64,000 bases of DNA, taken from contig CAVRGQ010000004.1 of the NCBI GenBank assembly GCA_963720785.1, positions 372,001 to 436,000 of the forward strand. Direction: 5' to 3'. Of the stretch, positions 57,211 to 64,000 are shown one piece after another. How positions within the stretch are numbered: the stretch's first letter is position 1; each line of letters opens with the position of its first letter. The position numbers and the translations under genes were made by a program. Source of the DNA: CAVRGQ01 sp963720785. Lineage in GTDB: Bacteria > Actinomycetota > Acidimicrobiia > IMCC26256 > DASPTH01. Under the pieces are notes generated by a model. That model had not been told where the DNA came from. It searched no databases and saw only the letters and a list, made by a program, of their open reading frames with translations.

Positions 57211-58004
57211 CAGTTCCCTCCCGGTGAGCGGTCGGGCCCGGCGTCGCCGCCGGTGGCGACGATCGCGAGGCGCCCGAGGAAGTGGTCCCAGCCGCCGGTG
57301 TGGTCGGACACTGCGTCGTCGGGGAGCCCGCGGTGCGCGAGGCGCACGCGTGTCTTGTCGCCCTCGGGGTGCAGGCTGATCTCGACGGTGGTGGAGCCCG
57401 CCGGGATCGGGTGGTCGGGGAGATCCCACCCGAAGGTGAACACGACCCGCTCCTGCGGGACGACCTCCACGAACTCGCCCACGCCGGGGTTCTGGCCGTG
57501 GACCAGCACCCGGTACACGCCGCCGGGGCGCGGGTCGAGGTCCGCCTCGGTGCCGATCCACTCGAGGTGGCGTTCGGAGTCGACGAGGAACGGCCAGATC
57601 GTCTCCGGCGTCGCGTCGATCATGATCTCGCGTACCAGCTCGGCCATCACTGCCTGCCTTTCTTCGGTGCCTTGGGGGCGTTGTGGGTCTCGGGTGCGCT
57701 TGCGGTGCTGCTCCGCCTCGGCGGCGTCGCGCAGCCGTTCGAGGCCGGAGGTCCAGTAGTCGTCGAGGAAGGCGCGCAGCTCGGCCATCGTCTCGGGCTT
57801 CGCCCGGTACAGGCGGCGGGTGCCATCGCGGCGTTCGGTCACCAACTCGGCCTCCTTCAGCACGGTGAGGTGCTGGGAGATCGCGGGTCGGCTCACGTCG
57901 GGGAACTGCCCGGCGATCTCCGTGGCCGGCAGCTCCTGCGACCACACCAGCTTGAGGATCGCCCGGCGCCGGGGTTCGGCGAGGGCCTTCAGCGCTGCGT
58001 CCAT
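57210..58004 (-). CDS. ArsR-family HTH fused to an AHSA1/SRPBCC domain
   Basis: About 264 residues in one frame. N-terminal ArsR winged helix: KALAEPRRRAILKLVWSQEL, VSRPAISQHLTVLKEAELVT and RRLYRAKPETMAELRAFLDD. C-terminal AHSA1/SRPBCC domain: VREIMIDATPETIWPFLVDS, RHLEWIGTEADLDPRPGGVY and SDHTGGWDHFLGRLAIVATG. In many genomes these are two neighbouring genes; here one reading frame joins them without a stop. ATG 58004 is preferred to GTG 58010. A perfect palindrome lies 20 bases upstream, a good self-operator. No metal-binding cysteine motif of the ArsR type was seen, so the signal is probably organic. Confidence 0.82.
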   Translation of the reverse strand: MDAALKALAEPRRRAILKLVWSQELPATEIAGQFPDVSRPAISQHLTVLKEAELVTERRDGTRRLYRAKPETMAELRAFLDDYWTSGLERLRDAAEAEQHRKRTRDPQRPQGTEERQAVMAELVREIMIDATPETIWPFLVDSERHLEWIGTEADLDPRPGGVYRVLVHGQNPGVGEFVEVVPQERVVFTFGWDLPDHPIPAGSTTVEISLHPEGDKTRVRLAHRGLPDDAVSDHTGGWDHFLGRLAIVATGGDAGPDRSPGGN

Positions 58005-58023
58005 GTGCACTAGGTAAGCACAG

Positions 58024-58035
58024 ACTTACGTAAGT
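58024..58035. promoter_or_regulatory. 12-bp palindromic operator of the ArsR-SRPBCC gene
   Basis: ACTTACGTAAGT is an exact inverted repeat, 20 bases upstream of ATG 58004 in the divergent region shared with the substrate-binding-protein gene. An AAGTG-like half-site follows at 58047. ArsR proteins bind such repeats. AT-rich in a GC-rich context, it stands out. Confidence 0.55.
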
Positions 58036-58173
58036 GTCAACCTACGGAAGTGCCCCGGCCGCCGACGCGGAACCATTCATGCGCGGACAAGATCAATGGT
58101 GCCGGTATTGATCTTGGACGGGACGGTCGACGCGGGCGCAAGATCCTCCGAGCAGTCCCTCGGGGGGAGACCC

Positions 58174-59500
58174 ATGAAGCGCTTCGTGATCCTCGGCACC
58201 GCGTGGTGCCTCGCACTCGCCGGTGTCGCGACCCTGGCCGGCCCGGTCGCCGCGCAGTCGAAGGCGGCCGCCAAGGCGGTGGCCGACAGCGACATCGGGG
58301 TGACCGCCGACGAGATCCGCATCGCGGTCGTCGCCGACGTCGACAACCCGCTCAAGCCCGGCCTCTTCCAGGGCACGGTCGACGGCGTCAACGCCGCGGT
58401 GAAGTCCGTGAACGCCAACGGCGGGGTCGCGGGCCGCAAGCTGAAGGTCGACTTCATCGACTCGAAGCTGAGCCCGGCCACGACGCGCAACGCGATCATC
58501 ACCGCGTGCGCCGAGGACTTCGCGCTCGTCGGCACTGCCGCGGCGTTCATCACCAACATCGACGACGAGACGAAGTGCGCCGACCAGGCCGGTGCCGTGA
58601 CCGGTCTCCCCGACCTCGCGTCGTTCGTCACCGGCCCCCAGCAGTGCTCTCCGGTGGCCTACCCGGTGAACCCGTCGGCGATCGTGTGCTCCACCAAGGA
58701 TCAGCACCCGCAGACCTACCAGGGCTCGACCGGTGTGCCCACGTATCTCCAGAAGGCGGAGGGCAAGAACCTCCACGGCCTCTTCCTCGCCACCAACGAC
58801 TCGGCCGTCGGGCAGCGTGCGCAGGACCTGCTCCTCGCCTTCGCCGCGGCGGGTGGCTTGAAGTCCGACCAGCACCCGTACGTGTCGGCGTCCGCGCCGC
58901 AGAGCGCCTACACGCCGATCGTGCTGAAGATGAAAGAGGACGACTCCAACCTCGCGGTGCGTGGCGGGCGGTACCTCGTTGATGCTGGCGCTCCGCTCCG
59001 AGGCGCAGCTCCAGGGCATCGACCTGAACAAGGTCGTGTGGGACTGCTACTCCTGCTACGACAAGCAGTTGCCCGAAGCCGGCTCGATCGCCGACGGCGT
59101 GTACCAGGGCCTCTCCGTGCTGCCGTTCCAGGACGGCAGGGCGAACGCCAACCTGCAGGCGCTGATCAAGGGCGTCGGCGACGGCCAGCTCGACCAGTTC
59201 TCGGTGTACGGCTTCGCCGCGGTGCTCCTGTTCAAGGAGGCGGCCGAGAAGGCGTTGGCCGCGAACGGCAAGCGCGGCCTCACCCGCGCCGCGCTGCTCA
59301 CCGCGCTCTCCGGCATCCACCAGTTCGACGCGGGGGGCCTGATGGGCGGCAACGACATCGCCAACCGCCGGTTCGGGTCGTGCTTCCTCGTGATGCAGGT
59401 GCAGAACTCCAAGTGGGTGCGCGTCCACCCGAAGCAGCCCGGTACCTACGACTGCACGGCGAAGACGAAGACGCTGCAGATCGACCAGCCGACCGCCTAG
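58174..59500 (+). CDS. Branched-chain-amino-acid-type ABC substrate-binding protein, one frame break
   Basis: About 442 residues. Seen: ATG 58174 with GGGGGGAGA upstream, signal peptide (FVILGTAWCLALAGVATLAG to AAQS), then a type I binding fold: EIRIAVVADVDNPLKPGLFQ, GVNAAVKSVNANGGVAGRKL, TPIVLKMKEDDSNLAV, and after an extra base near 58965 GTSLMLALRSEAQLQGIDLN, VYQGLSVLPFQDGRANANLQ. It binds a small ligand for an ABC importer, though no permease is encoded nearby in the window. The stop codons of this gene and the convergent LysR gene overlap. The linked catabolic genes suggest an organic acid or terpenoid-like ligand. Confidence 0.82.
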
Positions 59501-60384
59501 TCGTGTGATGCCTGCCGCAGCCGTTCGACCAGGCGCGCCGCCGGTGGCGCCGGCGTCTCTCCGGCGCGCGTGATGATCGCGAGGTCGCGGTGCATCACGG
59601 GCGCGGTCAACGGGCGCGTTCGCGATGCCGTCGGACGGCATGAGCGGGAGCACGAGCTCGGGAAACGCGCTCACCCCCAGTCCGGCCGCCACCATTCCGC
59701 CCGCGGTCGCGATGTTGCGCGCCTCGACGATCGCGGTCGGCGTGACGCCGGCGTCGTGCATCGCGACATCGGTGAGCTCGCGGACGCTGCTCCCTCGCGT
59801 CATCGCGACGAAGGGCAGGCCGGCGAGTCGCGCGCCAGGTGAGCGACCGTCGCGCCGCCAACGGGTGCGTGTCGGGCAACACGGCGACGAAGCGGTCGCG
59901 CAGCAGGAGTTCGCACGCGAGCGCGGCATTCGTCACCGGCGAGGCGATCGCGAGGTCGGCCTCACCCGACTGCACCGCGAGCCGCGGCCTCCGCCGCGTT
60001 CACGTCGAGGATCTCGATCTGGGTGTCGGGGTGCTCCGCGACGAAGTCGACGAGCACCGGCGGCAGCATCCCGGCCGCGATCGACGGCAGGGTGGCCACC
60101 ACGACACGCCCGTACTCGCCGCGGCAGTACGCGGCGAAGCGATCCATCGCCCGGTCCACACGCCGGAGCAGGTCGTCGGCGATGTCGAGCAAGGCGTCGC
60201 CGTGCGGCGTCAGCGCCACCGAGCGCGTGGTGCGTACGAACAACTCGACGCCCACGGAGCGTTCGAGGTCGCGGACGGTGCGGCTCACGACCGGCTGGCT
60301 GAGGTGCAGCTGCTCGGCGGCGCGGGTGAAGGAGCGGGCGCGGGCGACGGCCTGGAACACCTCGAGCGGTCGCAGGTTGTTCAT
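59497..60384 (-). CDS. LysR-family transcriptional regulator, three frame breaks
   Basis: About 295 residues. Seen: MNNLRPLEVFQAVARARSFT and RAAEQLHLSQPVVSRTVRDL, the LysR helix-turn-helix, then VVVATLPSIAAGMLPPVLVD; in the next frame LQSGEADLAIASPVTNAALA-type QSGEADLAIASPVTNAALAC; then LPFVAMTRGSSVRELTDVAM and MVAAGLGVSAFPELVLPLMP; and in a last frame HRDLAIITRAGETPAPPAAR before TAG 59497. Three extra bases explain this. It diverges from the AtuA gene with 63 bases between, the typical arrangement for a LysR regulator and its target. The ligand is probably an intermediate of that pathway. Confidence 0.83.
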
Positions 60385-60447
60385 GCTCGCAAAGCATAAG
60401 AGAGCCGTCCGGTGATCCGCCCAGCGATCCGCGGGAGGAGCAACTCG

Positions 60448-61749
60448 GTGCGGATCGGCGCGGGCGCGGGGTTCGCCGACGACCGCATCGATCCTGCCGT
60501 CGACCTGGTGGAACGGGGCGAGCTCGACTTCCTCGTCCTCGAATGCCTGGCCGAACGCACCATCGCGCTGCGCGCGCTGGAGCGGCTGCACGACCCCGGC
60601 GCCGGCTTCGACCCATGGCTGCGGGAGCGCATGCTCGCCTTCCTCGGGCCATGTGCGGCCCGCGGCGTACGCATCGTCACCAACGCCGGCGCCGCCAACC
60701 CGGTCGGTGGCGCGCGACTGGTCGCGGCAGTGGCGCGCGAGCTCGGCGTGCGCATGAAGGTGGCCGCGGTGACCGGTGACGACCTCACCGGGATGTGGCG
60801 CGCCGCAGACGTCCTGGCGCCGGACGTCGTGGCGGCCCACGCCTATCTCGGTGGCGAGGCGATCGTCCGGGCGCTCGACGAAGGGGCCGACGTGGTCGTG
60901 ACGGGCCGCGTGGCCGACGCGTCGCTGTTCGCGGCGCCGGTGTGGCACGCCCACGGGTGGCGCGCCGACGATTGGCCCGCGCTCGCCGGCGCGCTGACCG
61001 CCGGTCACCTGCTCGAGTGCGCCGGGCAGCTCACCGGCGGGTACTTCGCCGATCCGGGTGTGGCCGAGGTGCCCGGGCTCGCCGAACTGGGCTTCCCGTT
61101 CGCCGACGTCGACGCGACAGGCGGTGTGGTGGTGGGGAAGCTGCCCGGCACCGGTGGCGTGCTGGACGCGCGCACGTGCACCCAACAGCTCCTGTACGAG
61201 GTGCACGACCCGGCGGCCTACGTCACGCCCGACGCCACGCTCGACCTGTCGGGCGTCACCTTCGCGGAGCTGGGCGACGATCGCGTCCGGGTCGACGGTT
61301 GTGCGGCTTCGCCACCTCCCGCCACGCTCAAGGTCACGCTCGCGACGTGGGCCGGGTTCGTCGGCGAGGGCGAGATCTCGTACGCGGGCCCGGGTTGCCT
61401 CGCGCGCGCCGACCTGGCCATCGATGTCGTGGAGAAGCGCCTGCGGGCCAGCGGGCTGCCCATCGAGGACCTCCGGTGCGAGCGCATCGGTGTCGATGCG
61501 GTGCACCGCGGGGTGGGGGTTCCGCCGGTGACCGGCGGCGAGCCCGCCGAGGTGCGGGTGCGCATCGTGGGCCGCACTCCCGAACGCGCGGTCGCCGAGC
61601 GCATCGGCCGCGAGGTCACCGGACTCTGGACGAACGGCCCGGCCGGCGGTGGCGGCGCGCGACGGAACGTCACCGAGCAGCTCGCGCTCACGGCTGCTGC
61701 GATCGACCGGGCCGCCGTGCCGACCGGCATCGAATGGGTGGACGCGTGA
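60448..61749 (+). CDS. AtuA/DUF1446 family protein
   Basis: A 433-residue protein of the DUF1446/AtuA family, named from acyclic terpene utilisation. Seen: VRIGAGAGFADDRIDPAVDL at the start, GVRIVTNAGAANPVGGARLV, DVVVTGRVADASLFAAPVWH, GHLLECAGQLTGGYFADPGV and VSEGKLPGTGG-like GVVVGKLPGTGGVLDARTCT. GTG 60448 is chosen because GGGAGGAG lies seven bases upstream; a GTG at 60412 is also in frame. Next genes overlap by GTGA. AtuA is required for citronellol/geraniol breakdown in Pseudomonas, but its reaction is not established, and no other terpene gene is seen here. Confidence 0.85.
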   Translation: MRIGAGAGFADDRIDPAVDLVERGELDFLVLECLAERTIALRALERLHDPGAGFDPWLRERMLAFLGPCAARGVRIVTNAGAANPVGGARLVAAVARELGVRMKVAAVTGDDLTGMWRAADVLAPDVVAAHAYLGGEAIVRALDEGADVVVTGRVADASLFAAPVWHAHGWRADDWPALAGALTAGHLLECAGQLTGGYFADPGVAEVPGLAELGFPFADVDATGGVVVGKLPGTGGVLDARTCTQQLLYEVHDPAAYVTPDATLDLSGVTFAELGDDRVRVDGCAASPPPATLKVTLATWAGFVGEGEISYAGPGCLARADLAIDVVEKRLRASGLPIEDLRCERIGVDAVHRGVGVPPVTGGEPAEVRVRIVGRTPERAVAERIGREVTGLWTNGPAGGGGARRNVTEQLALTAAAIDRAAVPTGIEWVDA

Positions 61750-62063
61750 CCTCGTTGCGCGAGCTCGCGCTCGCCCGCTCCGGCGACAAGGGCGGCATCG
61801 CGGACCTCACCGTGGTCGCGGTGGACGACGCCGCGTTCGCTCGCCTGCAGCAGCAGCTCACCGCCGCCGTCGTGCGGGACCACTTCGCCGACCTGCCGGT
61901 CACCCGCGTCGACCGTCACGAATTGCCGCAGCTGCGGGCGCTGAAGTTCGTGTTGCACGACGCGTTGGGCGCCGGGGTCTCCTCGACCCTGGCCCTCGAC
62001 CCGCACGGCAAGGCCCTGTCGTCGTGCCTGTTGGCGCTCGAGCTGCCGGACGAGACCACGTGA
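61746..62063 (+). CDS. AtuA-associated small domain protein
   Basis: A 105-residue protein: SLRELALARSGDKGGIADLT carries the RSGDKG motif, hallmark of the AtuA-like ferredoxin-fold domain that is either fused to or encoded after AtuA proteins. Later LKFVLHDALGAGVSSTLALD and HGKALSSCLLALELP match the same domain. GTG 61746 and GTGA overlaps at both ends show coupling to the AtuA and nitrilase genes. It probably forms a complex with AtuA. Confidence 0.82.
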   Translation: MTSLRELALARSGDKGGIADLTVVAVDDAAFARLQQQLTAAVVRDHFADLPVTRVDRHELPQLRALKFVLHDALGAGVSSTLALDPHGKALSSCLLALELPDETT

Positions 62064-62971
62064 ACGAGGGCAACGACCGAACCCCCGAGGACCGAACCCG
62101 GGTCGCGGTGGCCAACCTTCCCGTCGACGAGGGCGCGGTCGACGCCAATCTCGCGCGCGGTCTCGACGCCGTGGAACGCGCGGCTGCCACGGGAGTGCGC
62201 CTGCTCGTGCTCCCCGAGTGCGCGCTCACCGGCTACCACTACGACAGTCGCGCCGAGGTCGAGGCCGCGGCCCTCGCGCTCGACGACGCACCGGTCGTGG
62301 AACTGGCCGAGCGGGCCGAGGCGCGCGAGGTCACGGTCGTGGTGGGGTTGCTCGAGCGCGCGGGGACGTCGCTGTACAACAGCGCGGCCGTGCTCGGCGC
62401 CGACGGCCGGGTCACCGTGGTGCGCAAGGTGCACCTGCCCCATCTCGGCGCCGACCGCTTCGTCGCAGCCGGCGACGCGATCGGTCCGGTGATCGACACC
62501 GCATGTGGACGGGTGGGCGTGGCGATCTGTTACGACTTCCGGTTCCCGGAAACGTGCCGTGCGCTCGCGCTCGGTGGCGCGGAGATCGTGGCCGTCCCCG
62601 TGAACTGGTCCACCCGGGTCGCGGTGCTCGCCGAGCACGTCGTACCGACCCGCGCGCTCGAGAACCGGGTGTTCGTCGCGGTCGCCGACCGCGTCGGCGG
62701 AGCACCGGGGTCCGAGCACCTCGGGGGGAGTCGCGTCGTCGACCCCGACGGCGCGGTCGTCGCCGCGCCGCGGGACCGTTCGGTCGCGTCGGTGACCGCC
62801 GCGACCGTCGACCGGGCGCGCGCCCACGACAAGTCGACGGTGTTCGTACCCGGAGAGTTCGAGATCGACGGGTTCGCCGATCGGCGCCCGCAGCTCTACG
62901 GCGCGTTGACCGCCGCGCCTTCCCCATCCGCCGGCCCACCCCGCCGGAGAGACCAGGAGGACGAACCGTGA
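62060..62971 (+). CDS. Nitrilase/carbon-nitrogen hydrolase
   Basis: A 303-residue member of the nitrilase superfamily, which hydrolyses non-peptide C-N bonds. Seen: catalytic Glu in LLVLPECALTGYHYD, Lys in VTVVRKVHLPHLGADRF, and Cys in VGVAICYDFRFPETCRALAL, followed by AEIVAVPVNWSTRVAVLAEH. GTG 62060 overlaps the AtuA-associated gene. The C-terminus is extended and basic (AGPPRRRDQED). An amidase or omega-amidase-like activity is more likely than a true nitrilase, but the substrate is unknown. Its stop overlaps the next start. Confidence 0.87.
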   Translation: MNEGNDRTPEDRTRVAVANLPVDEGAVDANLARGLDAVERAAATGVRLLVLPECALTGYHYDSRAEVEAAALALDDAPVVELAERAEAREVTVVVGLLERAGTSLYNSAAVLGADGRVTVVRKVHLPHLGADRFVAAGDAIGPVIDTACGRVGVAICYDFRFPETCRALALGGAEIVAVPVNWSTRVAVLAEHVVPTRALENRVFVAVADRVGGAPGSEHLGGSRVVDPDGAVVAAPRDRSVASVTAATVDRARAHDKSTVFVPGEFEIDGFADRRPQLYGALTAAPSPSAGPPRRRDQEDEP

Positions 62972-64000
62972 TGCGTGCACCCACCCACGATGTGGAGGTC
63001 GAGCACGACGTCGCCGTCGCCATGCCCGACGGCGCGGTGCTGCTCACCGACGTGTTCCGGCCCGTCGGGCTGCCGCGCGCGCCGGTGATCCTCGAACGCA
63101 CGCCGTACGGCCGTTCGATGATGGGCCTCTACGACCCGATGCCGCGCCTCCTCGCCGAGCGTGGCTACTGCTTCGTGCTCCAGGCCGTGCGGGGCACCGA
63201 CGGCTCGGACGGCGCCCAGTCGTTCTTCGCCGAGCGCGCCGACAGCCGCGCCGCGGCCGACTGGGTGGTCGACCAGGACTGGTGCGACGGTCGGCTGGGC
63301 ACCTACGGGCCGAGCTACATGGGCTTCACCCAGTGGGCGCTGGCGTCGACCGCGCCGCCGTACCTGCGGGCCATGGCGGTGCTCCTGTCGTCGACGCATT
63401 CGAGCTGGTTCCAGGGCGGTGCTCTCGCGCTCGAGCTGATGGTCAACTGGGACCTCAGCGCGCTCAACTTCCTGCACCCGGAGCGTGAGGGCGGCTTCGC
63501 GGCCGACGACCTCACGCCCGAAGGGATCGAGCGCAAGCAGCGCAGGCTGCAGGAGGCGTACCGGCACCTCCCCGTCGGCGACGCGTTGCTCCACGTCGCC
63601 GGCGAGAACCACTGGCTGTTCGAACAGCAGACGGCGCACCCGTCGTCGGACGACCCGCACTGGGCGCCGTTCCGCTTCGGTGAGCACTTCGCCGAGAGTC
63701 GCGTGCCCACGCTGCTCGTGGGCGCGTGGTTCGACACGCCCCTGCCGGGCATGTGCGAGGACTACCAGGCGCTGCGTGCCCTCGGCATCCCGACCGCGTT
63801 GCGCGTCGGCGGTGGCGGGCATCTCGAAGGCGGTGGTGAGGGCGTTGCCGACGCGGTGCTCGACTGGCTCGACGCGTACGTGCTCGACGCGTCCCTGCCC
63901 GATGACGGCGAGCGCGCGCCCGAGCACCCGGTGCGGCTGCACGTGCAGGGCGCCGGCGACTGGCGGTCGGTCGCCGACTGGCCGCCGCCGGGCATCGTCC
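62971..64000 (+). CDS. CocE/NonD family alpha/beta hydrolase (X-Pro dipeptidyl-peptidase S15-like), 3' end outside window
   Basis: At least 343 residues of an S15/CocE-type hydrolase. Seen: HDVAVAMPDGAVLLTDVFRP at the start, APVILERTPYGRSMMGLYDP, YCFVLQAVRGTDGSDGAQSF, DWVVDQDWCDGRLGTYGPSY then MGF, the nucleophile elbow with serine in Gly-Pro-Ser-Tyr-Met-Gly, and VPTLLVGAWFDTPLPGMCED. A histidine lies in GGGGHLEGG. ATG 62971 shares its A with the nitrilase stop and has CCAGGAGG upstream. Such enzymes split esters or amides. It closes the visible AtuA operon. Confidence 0.85.
   Translation, partial: MRAPTHDVEVEHDVAVAMPDGAVLLTDVFRPVGLPRAPVILERTPYGRSMMGLYDPMPRLLAERGYCFVLQAVRGTDGSDGAQSFFAERADSRAAADWVVDQDWCDGRLGTYGPSYMGFTQWALASTAPPYLRAMAVLLSSTHSSWFQGGALALELMVNWDLSALNFLHPEREGGFAADDLTPEGIERKQRRLQEAYRHLPVGDALLHVAGENHWLFEQQTAHPSSDDPHWAPFRFGEHFAESRVPTLLVGAWFDTPLPGMCEDYQALRALGIPTALRVGGGGHLEGGGEGVADAVLDWLDAYVLDASLPDDGERAPEHPVRLHVQGAGDWRSVADWPPPGIV

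Overview
The window is high-GC actinobacterial chromosome. Third positions are GC-saturated, GTG starts and 1-4 base stop/start overlaps (GTGA, ATGA, TGATG) are common, and the gene types fit: BY-kinases, a Tat-exported protein family with an AAW-x-APV leader, an ECF sigma factor with an RskA-type anti-sigma factor, cyclase/NB-ARC/LuxR regulators and Arr. The Tat leaders and overall gene style make me favour an uncultured Acidimicrobiia relative, but this is inference. No rRNA, CRISPR, insertion sequence or prophage was seen. One tRNA (Arg, ACG) is present.

A feature of the sequence itself dominates the reading: many otherwise intact, conserved genes change reading frame once or several times. 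The breaks are densest at about 1-7 kb and 17-27 kb. In most cases checked, removing one base restores the frame, so these look like uncorrected long-read insertions rather than pseudogenes. Such genes are given as one CDS with the break noted. Ends of genes inside the dense stretches are approximate.

Layout. 1-7 kb: a sugar-decoration cassette (GT4, YdjC/ChbG-like deacetylase, two GT2, TylF-like O-methyltransferase, CgeB-like transferase, ArnT/GT39-like membrane transferase). 7-17 kb: an exopolysaccharide assembly and control block. It has two paralogous Wzz/BY-kinase proteins around a Tat-exported protein, then a translationally coupled run of BY-kinase, membrane polymerase-like protein, PF14907-type nucleotidyltransferase and HprK-like kinase. 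A second Tat-exported, eight-cysteine protein, two PqqD-like proteins and a Wzb-type phosphatase follow. 17-27 kb: DUF4012, WecA/TagO-like initiating transferase, CapD-like dehydratase, two GT4, a membrane protein and a nucleotide-sugar dehydrogenase. 27-31 kb: a PqqD-thioredoxin fusion with a possible degenerate kinase-like tail, a TIGR04325-like methyltransferase, and a lipoprotein predicted to fold as a seven-bladed propeller.

31-43 kb: a coupled pair of Rieske-fused enzymes (Rieske-glutamate-synthase-like and Rieske-ThDP enzyme), an MTAP-like phosphorylase, a minus-strand operon (GT2, DUF2064, methyltransferase, cytochrome b-molybdopterin protein, small membrane protein) and a divergent operon (membrane glycosyltransferase, epimerase, ECF sigma, anti-sigma). 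43-50 kb: tRNA-Arg with a terminator-like hairpin, an AbiEi/AbiEii-like pair, an SDR, a DUF2786 protein, a cyclase/NB-ARC/LuxR regulator and a coupled arr (rifamycin ADP-ribosyltransferase). 50-64 kb: an AmiC-like sensor group, a LuxR regulator, a large secreted PKD protein with a toxin-like C-terminus, an ArsR-SRPBCC/DUF899 operon with a palindromic operator, and a catabolic group (substrate-binding protein, LysR, AtuA, AtuA-associated protein, nitrilase, CocE/NonD hydrolase) running off the window end.

The strongest candidates for something undescribed are the HprK-like/nucleotidyltransferase/PqqD/Tat-cargo module inside the polysaccharide locus, with its PqqD-thioredoxin partner at 27 kb, and the Rieske-fused enzyme pair. 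No intergenic stretch exceeds about 220 bases.
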